From the NCBI RefSeq assembly GCF_041381155.1, contig NC_091134.1:62798902-62862901 (forward strand): DNA of 64,000 nt, given 5' to 3'. The DNA comes from Argopecten irradians. Lineage: Eukaryota > Mollusca > Bivalvia > Pectinida > Pectinidae. The notes beneath the pieces were generated by a model, which saw only the letters and a list, made by a program, of their open reading frames with translations, searched no databases and had not been told where the DNA came from. Below are positions 36,441 to 48,499 of this stretch, in pieces. The number at the start of each line of letters is the position of its first letter. Within the stretch, counting starts at the first letter, position 1. Both the position numbers and the translations under genes were made by a program.

Positions 36441-36899
36441 GCAATGACTTGGCTGGAGAGAAAGTTAGGGTAGATCCCTTAGTGTCCAGTATCCCTGATA
36501 AAACAGATGATGCTGAGACTATTCAACAGGAATTTCCTGGTATTTTGCCTTCTTGTGCTGTAACTCGTTCAATGAGTAAGAAGGTTTCTGATGTTGCAGT
36601 AGTTGAGGATCATTATAGTCCAGGGTTAGGTGACACTTTCTTGGCTCATGATATAGAGGATATCGGGGGCAAGTGTGATCTTTTGAGCAATCCTGTAGAC
36701 TTTGATAGTGATGGAGTTGTTCCTAACAAGGGTACTTCTTTGTCTGACATGATGAGTAAATCATCTTTGTCTAGAGACGAGCTTATAGTAGAACAGGAAA
36801 CAGATCCTGAAATCTCCTTATTGTGTAATCGGGCTTTGAGTGAGGAAGAGGCTGAGAAAGTCCCGGTTTGTTACTTCCGTCGGTCAGGTGTGTTGATGC

Positions 36900-38030
36900 G
36901 CAAGTGGCGCCCCCCTGATGTGTCTCCCGAGGAAGACTGGAAGGTTGTCAATCAAATAGTTGTCCCACCGAGGTATAGGCAAGATATTCTAAGTTTGTCT
37001 CATGATGTACCTATGGCAGGGCATTTAGGTGTGACCAAGACTTATAACAGGATCTTAGATCACTTCTTTTGGCCCAAGTTGAAACGGGATGTGGCTGATT
37101 TTTGTAGGTCTTGTCATACTTGTCAGGTGGTAGGGAAACCTAATCAGAAAATCCCTGTTGCACCTTTGCACCCCATTCCAGCATTTGAGGAACCATTTAG
37201 TAGAGTCATTATAGACTGTGTAGGTCCTCTACCCAGAACTAAGTCTGGGAATGAATATCTTTTAATTATTATGTGTGCTTCCACACGCTTTCCTGAAGCC
37301 ATTCCACTCAGGAATATTAAAGCCCCTAACATAGTCAAGGCTTTGGTTGAATTCTTTACATTGGTTGGTCTTCCAAAAGCTGTCCAATCGGACCAAGGTT
37401 CGAATTTCATGTCTGTTGTTTTTCAACAAGTCATGTACCAGCTCCAGATCAGGCAATATAAGTCTAGTGCTTATCATCCAGAGTCTCAGGGTGCTTTAGA
37501 ACGTTTTCATCAGACATTGAAGAATATGATGAGATCTTATTGTTTTGAAAACAAAAGAGATTGGGACGAAGGTATACACATGTTGTTGTTTGGCGTTAGA
37601 AAATCTGTACAAGAATCTCTTGGCTTCAGTCCCTTTGAACTTGTGTTTGGACATACTGTACGTGGTCCTTTGAAAATTTTGAAAGACAAACTTTTGGACG
37701 AAGATTCTAAAGTGAATCTCTTAAAGTATGTGTCTAACTTTAAGCAAAGGTTGACAAGGGCATGTGAACTGGCAAAAGAAAATTTGGCCGTTACTCAAAC
37801 CAAAATGAAAACATGGTATGATAAAGATGCCCGTGCAAGAAGTTTTGATCCAGGTGACAAAATTTTGGCTCTATTACCAATACCGGGTCAGCCTTTGCAA
37901 GCTAGATATTTTGGACCTTATGTTGTTGAGAAAAAGGTCGATGATGTTAACTACATTGTACAAACTCCAGGGAGGCGCAAGAAAACTCAATTATGTCATG
38001 TTAATATGCTTAAGAAATATGTAGATAGAG
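36900..38030 (+). CDS. Integrase region of the Gmr1-type element, upstream of RT
   Basis: The N-terminal HHCC zinc-binding motif (HDVPMAGHLGVTKTY ... CRSCHTCQ) is followed by the DDE core: IIDCVGPLP, AVQSDQGSNF and HPESQGALERFHQTLK. It closes with a C-terminal region (ARYFGPYVVEKKVDD, CHVNMLKKY) typical of Gypsy integrases. These sequences belong to the Ty3/Gypsy type although they lie before the reverse transcriptase. The role is insertion of the element cDNA into the genome. Confidence 0.9.
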
Positions 38031-38289
38031 AAGAGAGCAAGACCTCTCAACCTATTGCTACTTTGGCCTCTGTACCATCACAAAGTGAAAGTACAGCTGA
38101 TATTTGTAAATTAGACTTAGATGGTGGTGTACAAGATGTAGGTTTAGACTGTGGTGTTAAGTTAAGGAACTCAGATGTGCTCGCGAACTTGGACAAGAAA
38201 CTGTGTCATCTATCAGAAGAGGAACGCAATGAACTGAAAGATTTGATACTTGAGTTTAAACATTTGTTTCCGGATACACCAGGCAAAAC

Positions 38290-39560
38290 AGATGCTATCT
38301 ATCACGACGTGGATGTAGGCGATGCGCCACCTGTCAAGCAACATCCTTACCGTGTCAATCCTTTGAAAGAAGAACACTTAAAGAAAGAAATTCAATACAT
38401 GTTGGACAATGATATTATTGAACCAAGCAAAAGTGAATGGAGCTCTCCATGTGTTCTGGTGCCAAAGCCAGATAAGACATACCGGTTCTGTACTGACTTC
38501 AGAAAAGTAAACTCTGTCAGTAAAACAGACTCTTATCCAACTCCAAGGATTGACTCTTGCATTGACAAAGTTGGCAAAGCCAAGTATGTTAGCAAGTTTG
38601 ACCTTTTGAAAGGATATTGGCAGGTGCCATTAACAGAAAGAGCCAAAGAAGTGTCTGCATTTGTAACTTCACAAGGTTTGTACCAGTTATGCCGTTTGGT
38701 ATGAAGAATGCCCCGGCAACATTTCAACGTCTTCTTAACAGCGTGATATCAGACCTGGAAGGCTGCGATGGATACATTGATGACGTCATCAACTACCACG
38801 ACACGTGGGAAGACCATCTACGCGGGATTCGTGAATTCATCGAAAGACTCACTACCATGAAATTGACTGTAAACTTATTGAAAGGTGAATTTTGTCATGC
38901 AACTGTTGAATTTTTAGGCCATGTTGTAGGACAGGGGCAGGTTAAACCTGTTCAGGCCAAAGTAGAATCAATTATAGATTTTCCAGCTCCTGGAAGCAAG
39001 AGAGAGCTGATGAGATTTCTTGGTATGGATGGATACTACAGAAAATTTTGTCAAAATTTCTCTGTTATAGCAGCTCCACTTACTGCTTTGTTAAAGAAAA
39101 ATGTCAAATTTGTCTGGTCAGACGAATGTAAGTCTGCCTTTGAGAAATTGAAAGCCATACTATCAAACTCACCAGTTCTGACTGCTCCAGATTTTAATAA
39201 ACAGTTTAAACTGTTTGTTGACGCCAGCGATGTAGGTGTTGGTGCTGTTTTGATGCAAGAAGGTTCTGAACAAATTGACCATCCAATTTGTTATTTCTCG
39301 AAAAAGTTTGACAAACACCAGAGAAATTATTCCACCATTTAGAAAGAATGTTTAGCGTTGATTTTGGCCTTGAACCAATTTGATGTATATCTCTGCACTA
39401 CGGTTGTGCCTGTGTTGGTCTTCACCGACCACAACCCTTTAACATTCATTGGAAAAATGAAAAACAAAAATCAAAGAATTCTCAGGTGGAGTACAATCTT
39501 GACATCAAACATATCAAAGGGAAAGACAATATTCTAGCTGATGCTTTATCAAGGATTCAA
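38290..39560 (+). CDS. Reverse transcriptase and RNase H region of the Gmr1-type element
   Basis: Reverse transcriptase motifs are present in order: VKQHPYRVNPLKEEHLKKEI, IEPSKSEWSSPCVLVPK, FCTDFRKVNSV, VSKFDLLKGYWQVPL, and the active-site YIDD. The connection domain has VEFLGHVVGQG and FLGMDGYYRKFCQNFS. RNase H follows with LFVDASDVGVGAVLMQ. This is a Gypsy-type polymerase, which separates the element from true Ty1/copia. Confidence 0.9.
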
Positions 39561-39610
39561 ATATGACTTAATATGTCAAGAAAGTTTCCTTTTCAAGAAA
39601 ACTTTCTTTT

Positions 39611-39625
39611 CTTTAAGGAGGGGTG
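39611..39625 (+). promoter_or_regulatory. Polypurine tract before the 3' LTR
   Basis: The purine-rich run AAGGAGGGG lies two bases before the right LTR, the usual place for plus-strand priming. Confidence 0.7.
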
Positions 39626-40332
39626 TGTTATGTATGACACTAAATACATGAAGTTATGAGATAAGGGAGATAACTCCTATAGCTTTTTTTATCAATACAT
39701 CCTATGAAGGTCATATCATTGATTTAGGTTACAGAACTTTCTAGAATATAATCATGTATAAACAAATATGTTTGTAAACATGTTGATTTTAAGTAGAAAT
39801 CTAGAATGATCTATTTCCAGAAAGTTATGTGTGTTTACTTGTTTACTGTTTTTAGTTAGATATTTCTAGAAGTAGAAGGTTCTCCAATATTCTTGAATTA
39901 GGGTTAAGCTATATATACTCCAGCTGCCCAAGGCTAATCAGAACTGTAATGAGACCTGTAATGAGACATATCAAAAATTGTACAGTGTCATATTAGATTC
40001 TATTGGGAGAGTTATTTTGACTTTATCTGTGGATTATTACAACACTTTGTGTGGATTTATTCATATTGCCTGGAACTTTACAAATCATCGGTGGACATTC
40101 AATTTCCTTGTGGATTTGTGATTATTGTTAATTTGAAACCTGGAAGGATCAAGGATTATACCAGGACATTCGCATACAGATAAGTAACACTTTAAATCAT
40201 CGTACTACTCTTGTACCACCACCAATTACTTTAGATATTGTAAACCATCTCTGTATAATATTGTATATATAATTAAATTGTGTTTTGAATTTAGCTGCTG
40301 GTTTCTCATTTCTGTTATTCGTTCATGTAACA
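39626..40332 (+). repeat. 3' LTR of the Gmr1-type element
   Basis: 707 bases, TG...CA ends, about 98.5 percent identical to the left LTR by eye. It ends about 620 bases upstream of the first recognised IAP exon and points the same way. Confidence 0.92.
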
Positions 40333-41054
40333 AGGCAAAGAGCAAGCAATGAACAGATGATGTTAATCAGAATGGCAGAACTAGATACTCCCTTACGACG
40401 ACTTCAAAGGCGACGTGTACGCACAAAATGCAAAGGAGCGATATATCAATCAGTAGAGAATACATCTCAGATGTTAGACCGGTGCTTTCACTAACGGGTT
40501 ATTTATATATGTGTGTCGTTTGCATTGTTGGTCTCGTGCAAAAATGTATTTACAAAATACAGAGGTATACCTATGAAATCATGTGTTCTTCGATTTTAAT
40601 TTCAAAATTTAAATTCAAATTAGTTTTTTTTCCAACTTATTTGCACAAATATTAGAATAATATACTATTGATAAAGCTTGCATTAATTTATGTTATCATA
40701 ATAACAACCCTAACTTTAAGGATGTTTGTGTGTGTATAAGGATTGTTAAAAACTATTGTTTTATTTGATACAGTTGTATATTAAGGACATTTACAATCAT
40801 AGAATTTGTCGAGACCATTATCTCAAGAATGTAATTTGTGTTTTAGATGACAACATGGAAACATGACAACAATATGGAATATTGGACAACGGAACTGGGA
40901 CACTGAAGAAGTCCAAGTCGGATGGATGTTTGCCTAACTATTTCACAGGAACAGCATTTTGTGCACAAGAAATGTCAAAATCAGTAAATCAGTATCAGAT
41001 TTGACAATTTCATGCAGTTCTTTGGATATTCCTATCCCCGTCAAAAGATTTTGC
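40333..41054 (+). other. IAP upstream region, possible 5' untranslated exon boundary
   Basis: An acceptor-like TATTTCACAG ends at 40948, so the first IAP coding exon may start at 40949 and be joined to an upstream non-coding exon. The 3' LTR lies immediately upstream and could contribute promoter sequence; that is inference. A short open frame at 40345-40494 after the LTR has no recognised family. Confidence 0.4.
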
Positions 41055-44000
41055 ATGGAGCACTGTGAGAGAGGTCCTTCTAGCATTAATGTGGATAATG
41101 ACTCCTCTCTTGTTATCCAAAAGGAAAAAATAGAAATTCACTCAAACACAAACATTACCATGCGATTAACAACATCCGTCTTTGTATTTGAGTTATGTAG
41201 GACAGTTGACAACCTGTTTTTCTTTATGTGTCTTAAATGTGTTTCTTTTACAAAAACCTTGGCATCAACAAAATGTATTGGTAACATGTTGCCAACTAAA
41301 TATAACCGACGAAAAATAATACTGCAACTATTTTATCTGTTACTCATTCTTTATGAACTGGTAGCTTTTATTATATCAAACAGGAAAGTGTGCCGTAACT
41401 TCGCTCAGTTGTGCGTTATTACAGATCTCTTCAAAGATGTTAATTTAAGCAATTTTACATCAAAAAACCATAATGTCCATATTACTGAAAATATAAAAAC
41501 AATGGACGTTAACGAGTATAAAGAAAGCATATCAAAGGGTAAAGATACGATATCTTGGTTGTGGGATATTCGGCCTCGACAAGTGCTTTGTAATGTTTTC
41601 CCGTCGAGTTTGAAGCAGTATTTTGAAAACGCTCAAAACAGAAGTGAAAATACGTATCCGCCAATGAATATTGAGTGGTTACGGCTGAATTCATTTGCAC
41701 GTGTGCGAGTTATGAACGTCCGACCTATACAGTTATCGAGAGCTGGATTTTATTATAATGGAACATCTGATGAGGTACAGTGTTATTCATGTGGCGTACG
41801 TCGATCTAACTGGAGCGTTGGAGATGATCCATTCCAAATTCATAAACAAATTTCTCCCAAATGTAAACATGTTTTAAACATAGACACGACAAATGATCCG
41901 ATTCCTCGTGACAACGATACAACGCATTCGATTCCTGCAAGGCAAGAGTCTGTTTCTGAAGAGAGAGTCGGCGTTGGACGTCCTGTAAGAGAAAGTGATC
42001 TGGTCAGTTCTGGAGAAGGTCCAGTAGATTTACGTGATATGCTTCATCACAGAACCGAACGTCAGCACGAGAACCATTCCATCACGTCCGTCGGGATTCC
42101 GGATATCAGTCAAGAGAATCCTTCTTTGGAGCAAACTGAAAACGAGATAAATCCTGGTTTGGAGAATATCTCCAATACATTACGTCCAAATGTATCCCAG
42201 GAGATACCTACTACACGTCCATCAACAGTACAGGGTCGTACAAGAGAAAACAACCTTTACGTGCAAAGCGAAGATCATTTCCATTGCGATACTTTAACAC
42301 CGCGTCCAAATGAGAACTCATCTCGACAAAGGAATCCTTTTCGTGGGAGCCATGTTGATGTCCATACTGACAGTATTTTTCAATCTAACGCGCGTGTTCC
42401 CCCGCAAACGATTCCAGCCAATCAAACTAGATTACGTTCCCCTGGAGTTACTTCCTCCTTAAGTACTGATACCGTGAGGGACTCAGTTAAGCAGAAGCTA
42501 ATTCCTCTCGGTATCAATTTCGATAAGCCGAAATTCCCAGCGTATTCTGTGTTGACAGTGAGAATAAGCTCTTACAGAGGTTGGTCAGGCTCACAGAGAC
42601 CTAAGGTGATGGCCGAGGCCGGCTTTGTATACGCCGGATTCGCAGATTACACAAGGTGTTTTTTCTGTGGAGGCGGACTTAAAAACTGGGAAGATGGCGA
42701 TGACCCTTGGATTGAGCATGCAAGATGGTTTCCTAATTGTGTTTTCTTAAAACAAAACAAAGGAGTAGAGTTTGTACAGTTGGTACACGAAGGCTTTGAC
42801 AGTCCACAACAGGTATGTTTGTCATGACCTTTTGATATTAAGGCCAAAACCCATCACAATATGAACCTCGTTTATTTGTTCATAGAAAGTAAAGACAATT
42901 CGTGATTGCAATAAGGGTTTAAAATAAGGTTTTTGATGTCATTATGTAATTAACTTGTATTACATTATCGATGGAAAGCTATATCATCCATTCCTGATTG
43001 CAATAAGAGTTTAAAATAAGGATTTTGATGTCATTATGTAATTAAATTGTGTTACATTATCGATGGCAAGCTATATCATCCCTTTGACTTCTTCCTTTTC
43101 AAACATTGGAACATGGCATTGTCAAGTTTGTTTTTTTGAACACAGTTTTTATAATTAATAAGAAAGGGAAAAGGGAATCTTTTTCTTTCGATATTTTTCT
43201 GACGAGCTGCTATCTATAGATCATTGGTGCATCGATTACATTATACATGGGGAAACTTGATTGTCTAGGTAAATAATGGTGCAACTACAGCGGTAAGAGG
43301 CCAAGCAGTTGGTGAGAGAGTATCCTCGGAAGAGTTCCTACCGGAGACTAATGTAGATAACCTACCAGCCTTTCAGGGTGTTATACAGAAAGGGCATTCT
43401 CCAGCACGTGCCAGACAGGTTATTGCGCTGTTGATGGCGAAAGGTAAACTAGAGTTATGTTAGCACCTTCTTATAATGTTCATATTTTATTTTTATCTTT
43501 CAATTTTCCATTTTAAGACAATCATTTCTTTTGCTGACCATCAGTTTCATTGAAGGGTCATAAAAGTATAGGACATCTGTAGAGTGTTACATTTTCATTG
43601 TCGTTTATTCTCATGTTCTTTTTGTTCATTCAATTGCATATAAATCCCAGGTGGTGTGGATTTGGTTGTGGAAACATCTTGTTTACGATTTATACATGAT
43701 CTGTATCTAACCCTAGTGGACCTGTAATAACAGGTTTACCTGTTTACGTAATACCTACGAACAATACCCCAACACGATTTTGTTTGACATCATTCGCTAT
43801 GTATGACTATGTATCTGATTTGTAAATTTGTATATATAGGTATGAAAAGCATTAATGAAAGCGATGTTCTAGAAGAAATAAATGGCGTAAATGGTGGAGT
43901 ATCAAATGACGATTTAAGCCGAGGAAACAAACACATAGTGAACATACCGAACAGCAGTGATCAGGAAGGTACTTCACTTTTCTTATTATACATCTCTGAG

Positions 44001-44399
44001 TTTTACGAACCCAATTAATTTTTAGAAATGACACAGATAAAAACAGAAGGTAATGTAATGCTATTACGTTTCTCCCTTACTTAGATCGATTGCGATGAAA
44101 TTTAAAAAATGTAGTTTCAATGTTATTCTGGACGTTTTAATTCTATGACTTAGATCTCACTAATTCATTTCACCAACTTCCGTTTTATTCTGATAGAGGG
44201 CGAGCTGCGTGACCTGGTGGAGGAGAACCGTCGACTGAAGAGAGAAATGTTGTGTAGAATATGTGAGGAAGAGAACGCTTCAGTTACCTTTCTTCCGTGC
44301 GCCCATCTCATGTGTTGTCAAGTCTGCGCCAAGGCTATGAGGCGCTGCCCTGTGTGTAGGACCACCATACAGGGAATGATTAAAACATTTCTGACGTAA
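41055..44399 (+). CDS. Inhibitor of apoptosis protein, two BIR domains and RING (BIRC2/3/7-like)
   Basis: Four exons (41055-42812, 43269-43443, 43840-43968, 44197-44399) join in consistent phase with GT-AG introns and give 754 residues. BIR1 (about residues 208-278) has [11 protein letters not shown] and [17 protein letters not shown]2 (about 493-570) has [11 protein letters not shown] and [14 protein letters not shown]. Both keep the CxxC...H...C zinc ligands. Exon 2 encodes a UBA-like stretch ([20 protein letters not shown]). The C-terminal RING ([20 protein letters not shown]...CPVCRTT) marks it as a likely E3 ubiquitin ligase. IAPs restrain caspases and act in NF-kB signalling. The 200 residues before BIR1 are unusual and include a strongly hydrophobic segment at about residues 87-108. 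The ATG at 41055 gives the longest frame; an in-frame ATG at 41502 is a simpler alternative that omits the hydrophobic part. No frame damage was found. Confidence 0.92.
42904..43081. repeat. 92-base tandem duplication in IAP intron 1
   Basis: Two copies starting GATTGCAATAAG at 42904 and 42996 are nearly identical, with a handful of differences. They end in AAGCTATATCATCC. The duplication is intronic and looks neutral. Confidence 0.9.
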
Positions 44400-45755
44400 T
44401 ACCAATGACACCTGTATTGTGGACACATGTCATGATCTCATCAAAACCATTCCCTTTACACAAGGATCAGATTATAGTAATTCTTATTGTTATGTCTATG
44501 TTTGCTTTTACTCGATATGTGACTTTTGGGCCGAAACATGATAGGTGTATTCTTTGCATTGTTTTGTTTAGAGTCCTTTTTTACAAGTTAAATATCTGTT
44601 GATGCGAAAATTCTCTATGAATAAAACAATTAACAATTTTCAATTTAATATAGATAATATACAAATGACTATGAAATATATCTGGAATACATACTTTTAT
44701 CATATATTGCTATTATATTCAAGAATTTCTTATAAAACATTGCCAATGATCGTTAGCATTTCTTTACCTGTGCTTTATTCTGTAATGGTATTACATGGAA
44801 TGAAAAATATGTTTGATATTAAAAGCAATGTTGTCAGGAATGAAAAGGGAGAGAGCAAACTATGCGGATAAATCGTCAATGGCATATTTGATTCTTTAGC
44901 ATCATTGAATTACTTGAACAATTGTACTCACTAAATTATAATTAAGTTTTATTGGATGTGTATAAGTAAACCAATAAATGAAACGAAATTTAAAAAAAAA
45001 TGTAATCTTTCATGGAGATTAAATGTTAAATTCCGTAGTGTATGTGAAGACTATCAAAACGGATCACAGTGACCTTGTTTAGCTATTTAATGTGACCTAA
45101 CGGAATATCGACGATGGTTTGGCATTGATTTACATCATTTCCTTGTATGACAATTATACAATATATACACTTCTGAAGTACCTAACACTTATCTTTATCA
45201 ATAATAAAACAAGCAATGGTAGCTTCTCTGTACATTTACCATACAATATATATGTAATGTATTGTCAGTCTTGTCTAGATTACTGTAACAAAATTATAAG
45301 ATTGCTATTGTTATTTTGATGTTTAAGACATATACTCGTTTCTTAGAAAACACATCAAACAACAACAACAATAGGTACATGTATATGTAGCATTTATGGT
45401 GAATACATTTCAATCTACCAAATGTTTAACAATATGATACTTTGTTCATCTTGCTTCTATGTTTTGTTTTAAAACAATTATTGGTATTGAAATGGAATGG
45501 GAATGATATAATTTGAAGGGTGCTATTGATGTTGGTGTATTTCTATCATCATTGATATTCGATGAGTATAATAAATGAATTTATATCATGGATCAATACC
45601 CTGACCCTTTTTTCAAGCAATCGTTGAAATAATAATTTATTAGTATTGCAAGTTCTCACATTAGAAAATATTTTTTAATATAATTAAGTAAAGTCTTTTC
45701 GATTACTGTCATTACCCAAAGAAATAAAAAGCATTACAAAGTTAAATACCTATTT
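44400..45755. other. Shared 3' region between IAP (+) and methyltransferase (-)
   Basis: The two genes converge here. AATAAA signals on the plus strand (for example near 44619 and 44971) could end the IAP transcript. TTTATT near 45637 could end the methyltransferase transcript on the minus strand. No other gene was recognised. Confidence 0.5.
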
Positions 45756-47083
45756 TCATACCTTTCTTGCGCATATGGCGTCATAAATTTTACCAGAATC
45801 TTTATGCTTTGTTTTTTCTACCGACACATCATTGAATCCACAAGCTTTCAAAGCGTCCGTGTAACGCCTTTGGTCAATGTTACCATACCGGAAAAGGCCG
45901 AGTTCCTTCATGCGCAATGAACGTTCCAAGTTCATGGTGGTTACCATAAGAGCATCGGTTTTCATCACCCGATGGAGCTCACGGACTGCCGTATCTAAAT
46001 CAGGCCAAAAATAGTAACAATTGCAATGAAAAACACGGTCAAATTTGTTTGACTCGAAAAAAGATAAATCTGCCACGTCACCGTGAATTAACTCCACTTT
46101 GCCTTTACTAATATCTTCGCCCACAAGTTTTGTCGCTATAGTGACCATCTCTTCTGAGAAATCTACTCCATAAACTTTACCTTCCCCATCTACAACATGA
46201 TAAAGAAATAACAAAAATAACAAACAAAAACAAACATATAAACAATACAAACAAATACACAAATCAAACAAAAAACAATTCGATCGATTGCGACTATAAT
46301 CTTTTCTGAATTTCACATTCAATGCTTTCATGTAAATACATTGTTAAAAAAATCACATATAAAGTTTTAATGAAAGGGCACTTGTCCATAATACAATGAT
46401 GCCAATTAGAGAACTAACAAATTGTTACATACTCCTCTTCATAAATAGACTTATAGCATTTAAATCAATTTTGAACTTAGGTTGGTTCATATCTAGAACG
46501 AAGATAAACTGTTTAAAAGTACGAAGTACAGAGATTACAACACTTGGGTTTCGGGTATATCATATTTAATATGAAGACACCTTTGATGTATTTAGAAGCA
46601 GCTTCAATCCCAAGGCCTGGACCAAAGCCGACCTCCAACACCTGATAGTCCGGTTGTATATCACACAAACGTGCCGCTTCCCTTTCCAACATGGCGCATT
46701 TTTTCACCAAAAATATCTGAAAAATATATAATGCTGGATACCTTTACCTATTGGTAACAAAATAAAGCAAATGATACATTTTAATTAATATCAACATGTT
46801 CATACGTTGTAAATGAAGATATGTAAAAACTTATGTTCATTGAATTGTGAACAATTGGTAAATAACATTAAAATTTAGAAATATCACAAACACTCCTGTT
46901 AGTTATTGTAAGCATTATTTCAGACGATTTACACCAATTCTGTATATCAAGTCTACTATCACATTGATGATGTTAATTTAAATAGACCACATAACCATGA
47001 CCCACCTTCACCGCCTTGCCGATGAAAGTTCCACTGGGTTTTCTTAGGTTTCGAGCTACAGCCTCTATTAAGCCAAACCTCAT
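45756..47083 (-). CDS. Class I SAM-dependent methyltransferase, YdaC/UbiE-like
   Basis: Three exons (47083-47006, 46716-46581, 46189-45756) join in phase with GT-AG sites and give 215 residues. SAM-binding motif I is VLEVGFGPGLG (residues 52-62). The acidic end of strand two is VYGVDFSEEM. Motif II-like sequence is HGDVADLSFFESNKFDRVFH, and RELHRVMKTDALMVTT follows. The N-terminus (LRKPSGTFIGKAVK) resembles small bacterial methyltransferases of the YdaC type, which lack a known substrate. The introns and intact splice sites argue for an established host gene. An acceptor-like CTTTTTAG directly precedes the ATG on the minus strand, so an upstream non-coding exon is possible. No transmembrane segment or signal peptide is seen; a soluble enzyme is likely. 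The substrate is unknown. Confidence 0.88.
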
Positions 47084-48480
47084 CTAAAAAGAGTTTCAAT
47101 GTTTTGTGCGATTGTTTGATTATTTATCTTTGTTTATGTGTTCTTGTAATGCTATATAGTAGTAGATGATCTAAATATAGCACACAGGGAAGCCCATAAC
47201 ATAGTGTACATGTGAATACACCTCACACTGCACTTCAACTATGCAGCAATTTAATACGATAAGGCATGTAAACCGACAATGGGACAGCTATATGTTACGT
47301 AAGATATGCACCAGTGGTATTGTATTGTCGTACCTATAAATAGCTCTAACCCGTCTATCAAAAACAAAAACACAATATGTGTTTGGCTAGTAATTTAAAC
47401 ATGCATTCATGCACAATAACGTAGTTATTTATTTTCGATAAAGATATTTTATAAACAAATGCATAACTCGTTTTTACTTAAATCCCAGCCTCTGGTATGT
47501 CTGGTACACTATTGCAAATAATGAAGACACAAAACAGATCCATAAAAGGACCTTAAAATTATCAAGCAATGAACTTTTAAGTAGACCATGCTAGATTTCT
47601 AGACGTTACAAGTGATTGCACTAATTAATACACTAGTTCTTATAATATTCCTGTTATTCGAAGCATTCCATTGATATGATAAGATATTTTACATTATTAC
47701 GAATGCATTATACTTGTGTGCACCCTTACCTTTATTCTGCTGCTTAGGTCGGGAATTTCTTTACTGTTGACTATGACATAACTTAATGAGTAATGGGTAT
47801 CCCACCTCATACGCCATCTGGTGGTGGTGTCATAGGTAATGATTTGTAATAGTTGTCTCTCTTTATGCATTAGATGTATCGCGTGTCGATCAATAAAATG
47901 TATAAAGGATTAAAGTAAATAAATAGAATCAATAAATAAAGGATTAAACCTCACTGCGTTTCGAAAATAAAAAAATGAAAATTTATTAATAACATTTATA
48001 TAACTTCTATGTTACAATGAAGGTTCACATCTTCCACAATTTCCCAATTATTTGAATATAAATATGACATGACATATTACATGCTTGACGTATTTACGCA
48101 CGAGCGGAAATAAATCTTTCGTTATTTATGAAGCCACAAATGCGCAGCACAGGAAAAATATAATTGGGAGGCAAAGAAGTTTGGACTGAAACCAAAAAGA
48201 GGATGGGACTCTGTAAAATTATGGTATTACGTCATGAAAATTGGTGTTAAAAAACCTCTATTTCATTTCAGTAATGCGTTACCATAATTTTAGTATTTTA
48301 GAATTAAAGTTCGTCTTGCCGTAAAAGAGATTCTAACATTCCAGCAAGCTAGCCGGTCAATACAAGATTGACTAAAACCCCGCACGGATATATAATAATA
48401 TCATAACCAAAAAGCCACCAGTGTACCGATACATGAGACGCATACTACCCCTGCGAGACATTGATGAATTATTCATGAAT
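47084..48480. other. Upstream of the methyltransferase; no gene recognised
   Basis: AT-rich DNA, which may contain the methyltransferase promoter and first non-coding exon. No repeat or coding feature was identified. Confidence 0.45.
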
Positions 48481-48499
48481 AAAATTAATGAATATTCGT

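Larger units (their letters stand above)
33897..40332 (+). mobile_element. Ty3/Gypsy LTR retrotransposon, Gmr1-type domain order, young
   Basis: A 6.4-kb element with two LTRs of about 706 bases that begin TGTTATGTATG and end CATGTAACA. They differ at about ten substitutions and one length change, roughly 1.5 percent, so the insertion is recent. In order it has a primer-binding site, gag with a CCHC knuckle, aspartic protease, integrase, reverse transcriptase, RNase H and a polypurine tract. Integrase before reverse transcriptase is the Ty1/copia order, yet the protein motifs are Gypsy-type; this defines the Gmr1-like group. The element is nearly whole, with roughly two or three interruptions to its coding frames. 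A clear 5-base target duplication was not seen. Confidence 0.93.

Noticed and set aside
33897-40332. Classification as Ty1/copia because integrase precedes RT
   Set aside because: RT, RNase H and integrase motifs are of Gypsy type, and the gag/protease layout also fits Gypsy, so the Gmr1-like group explains the order better.
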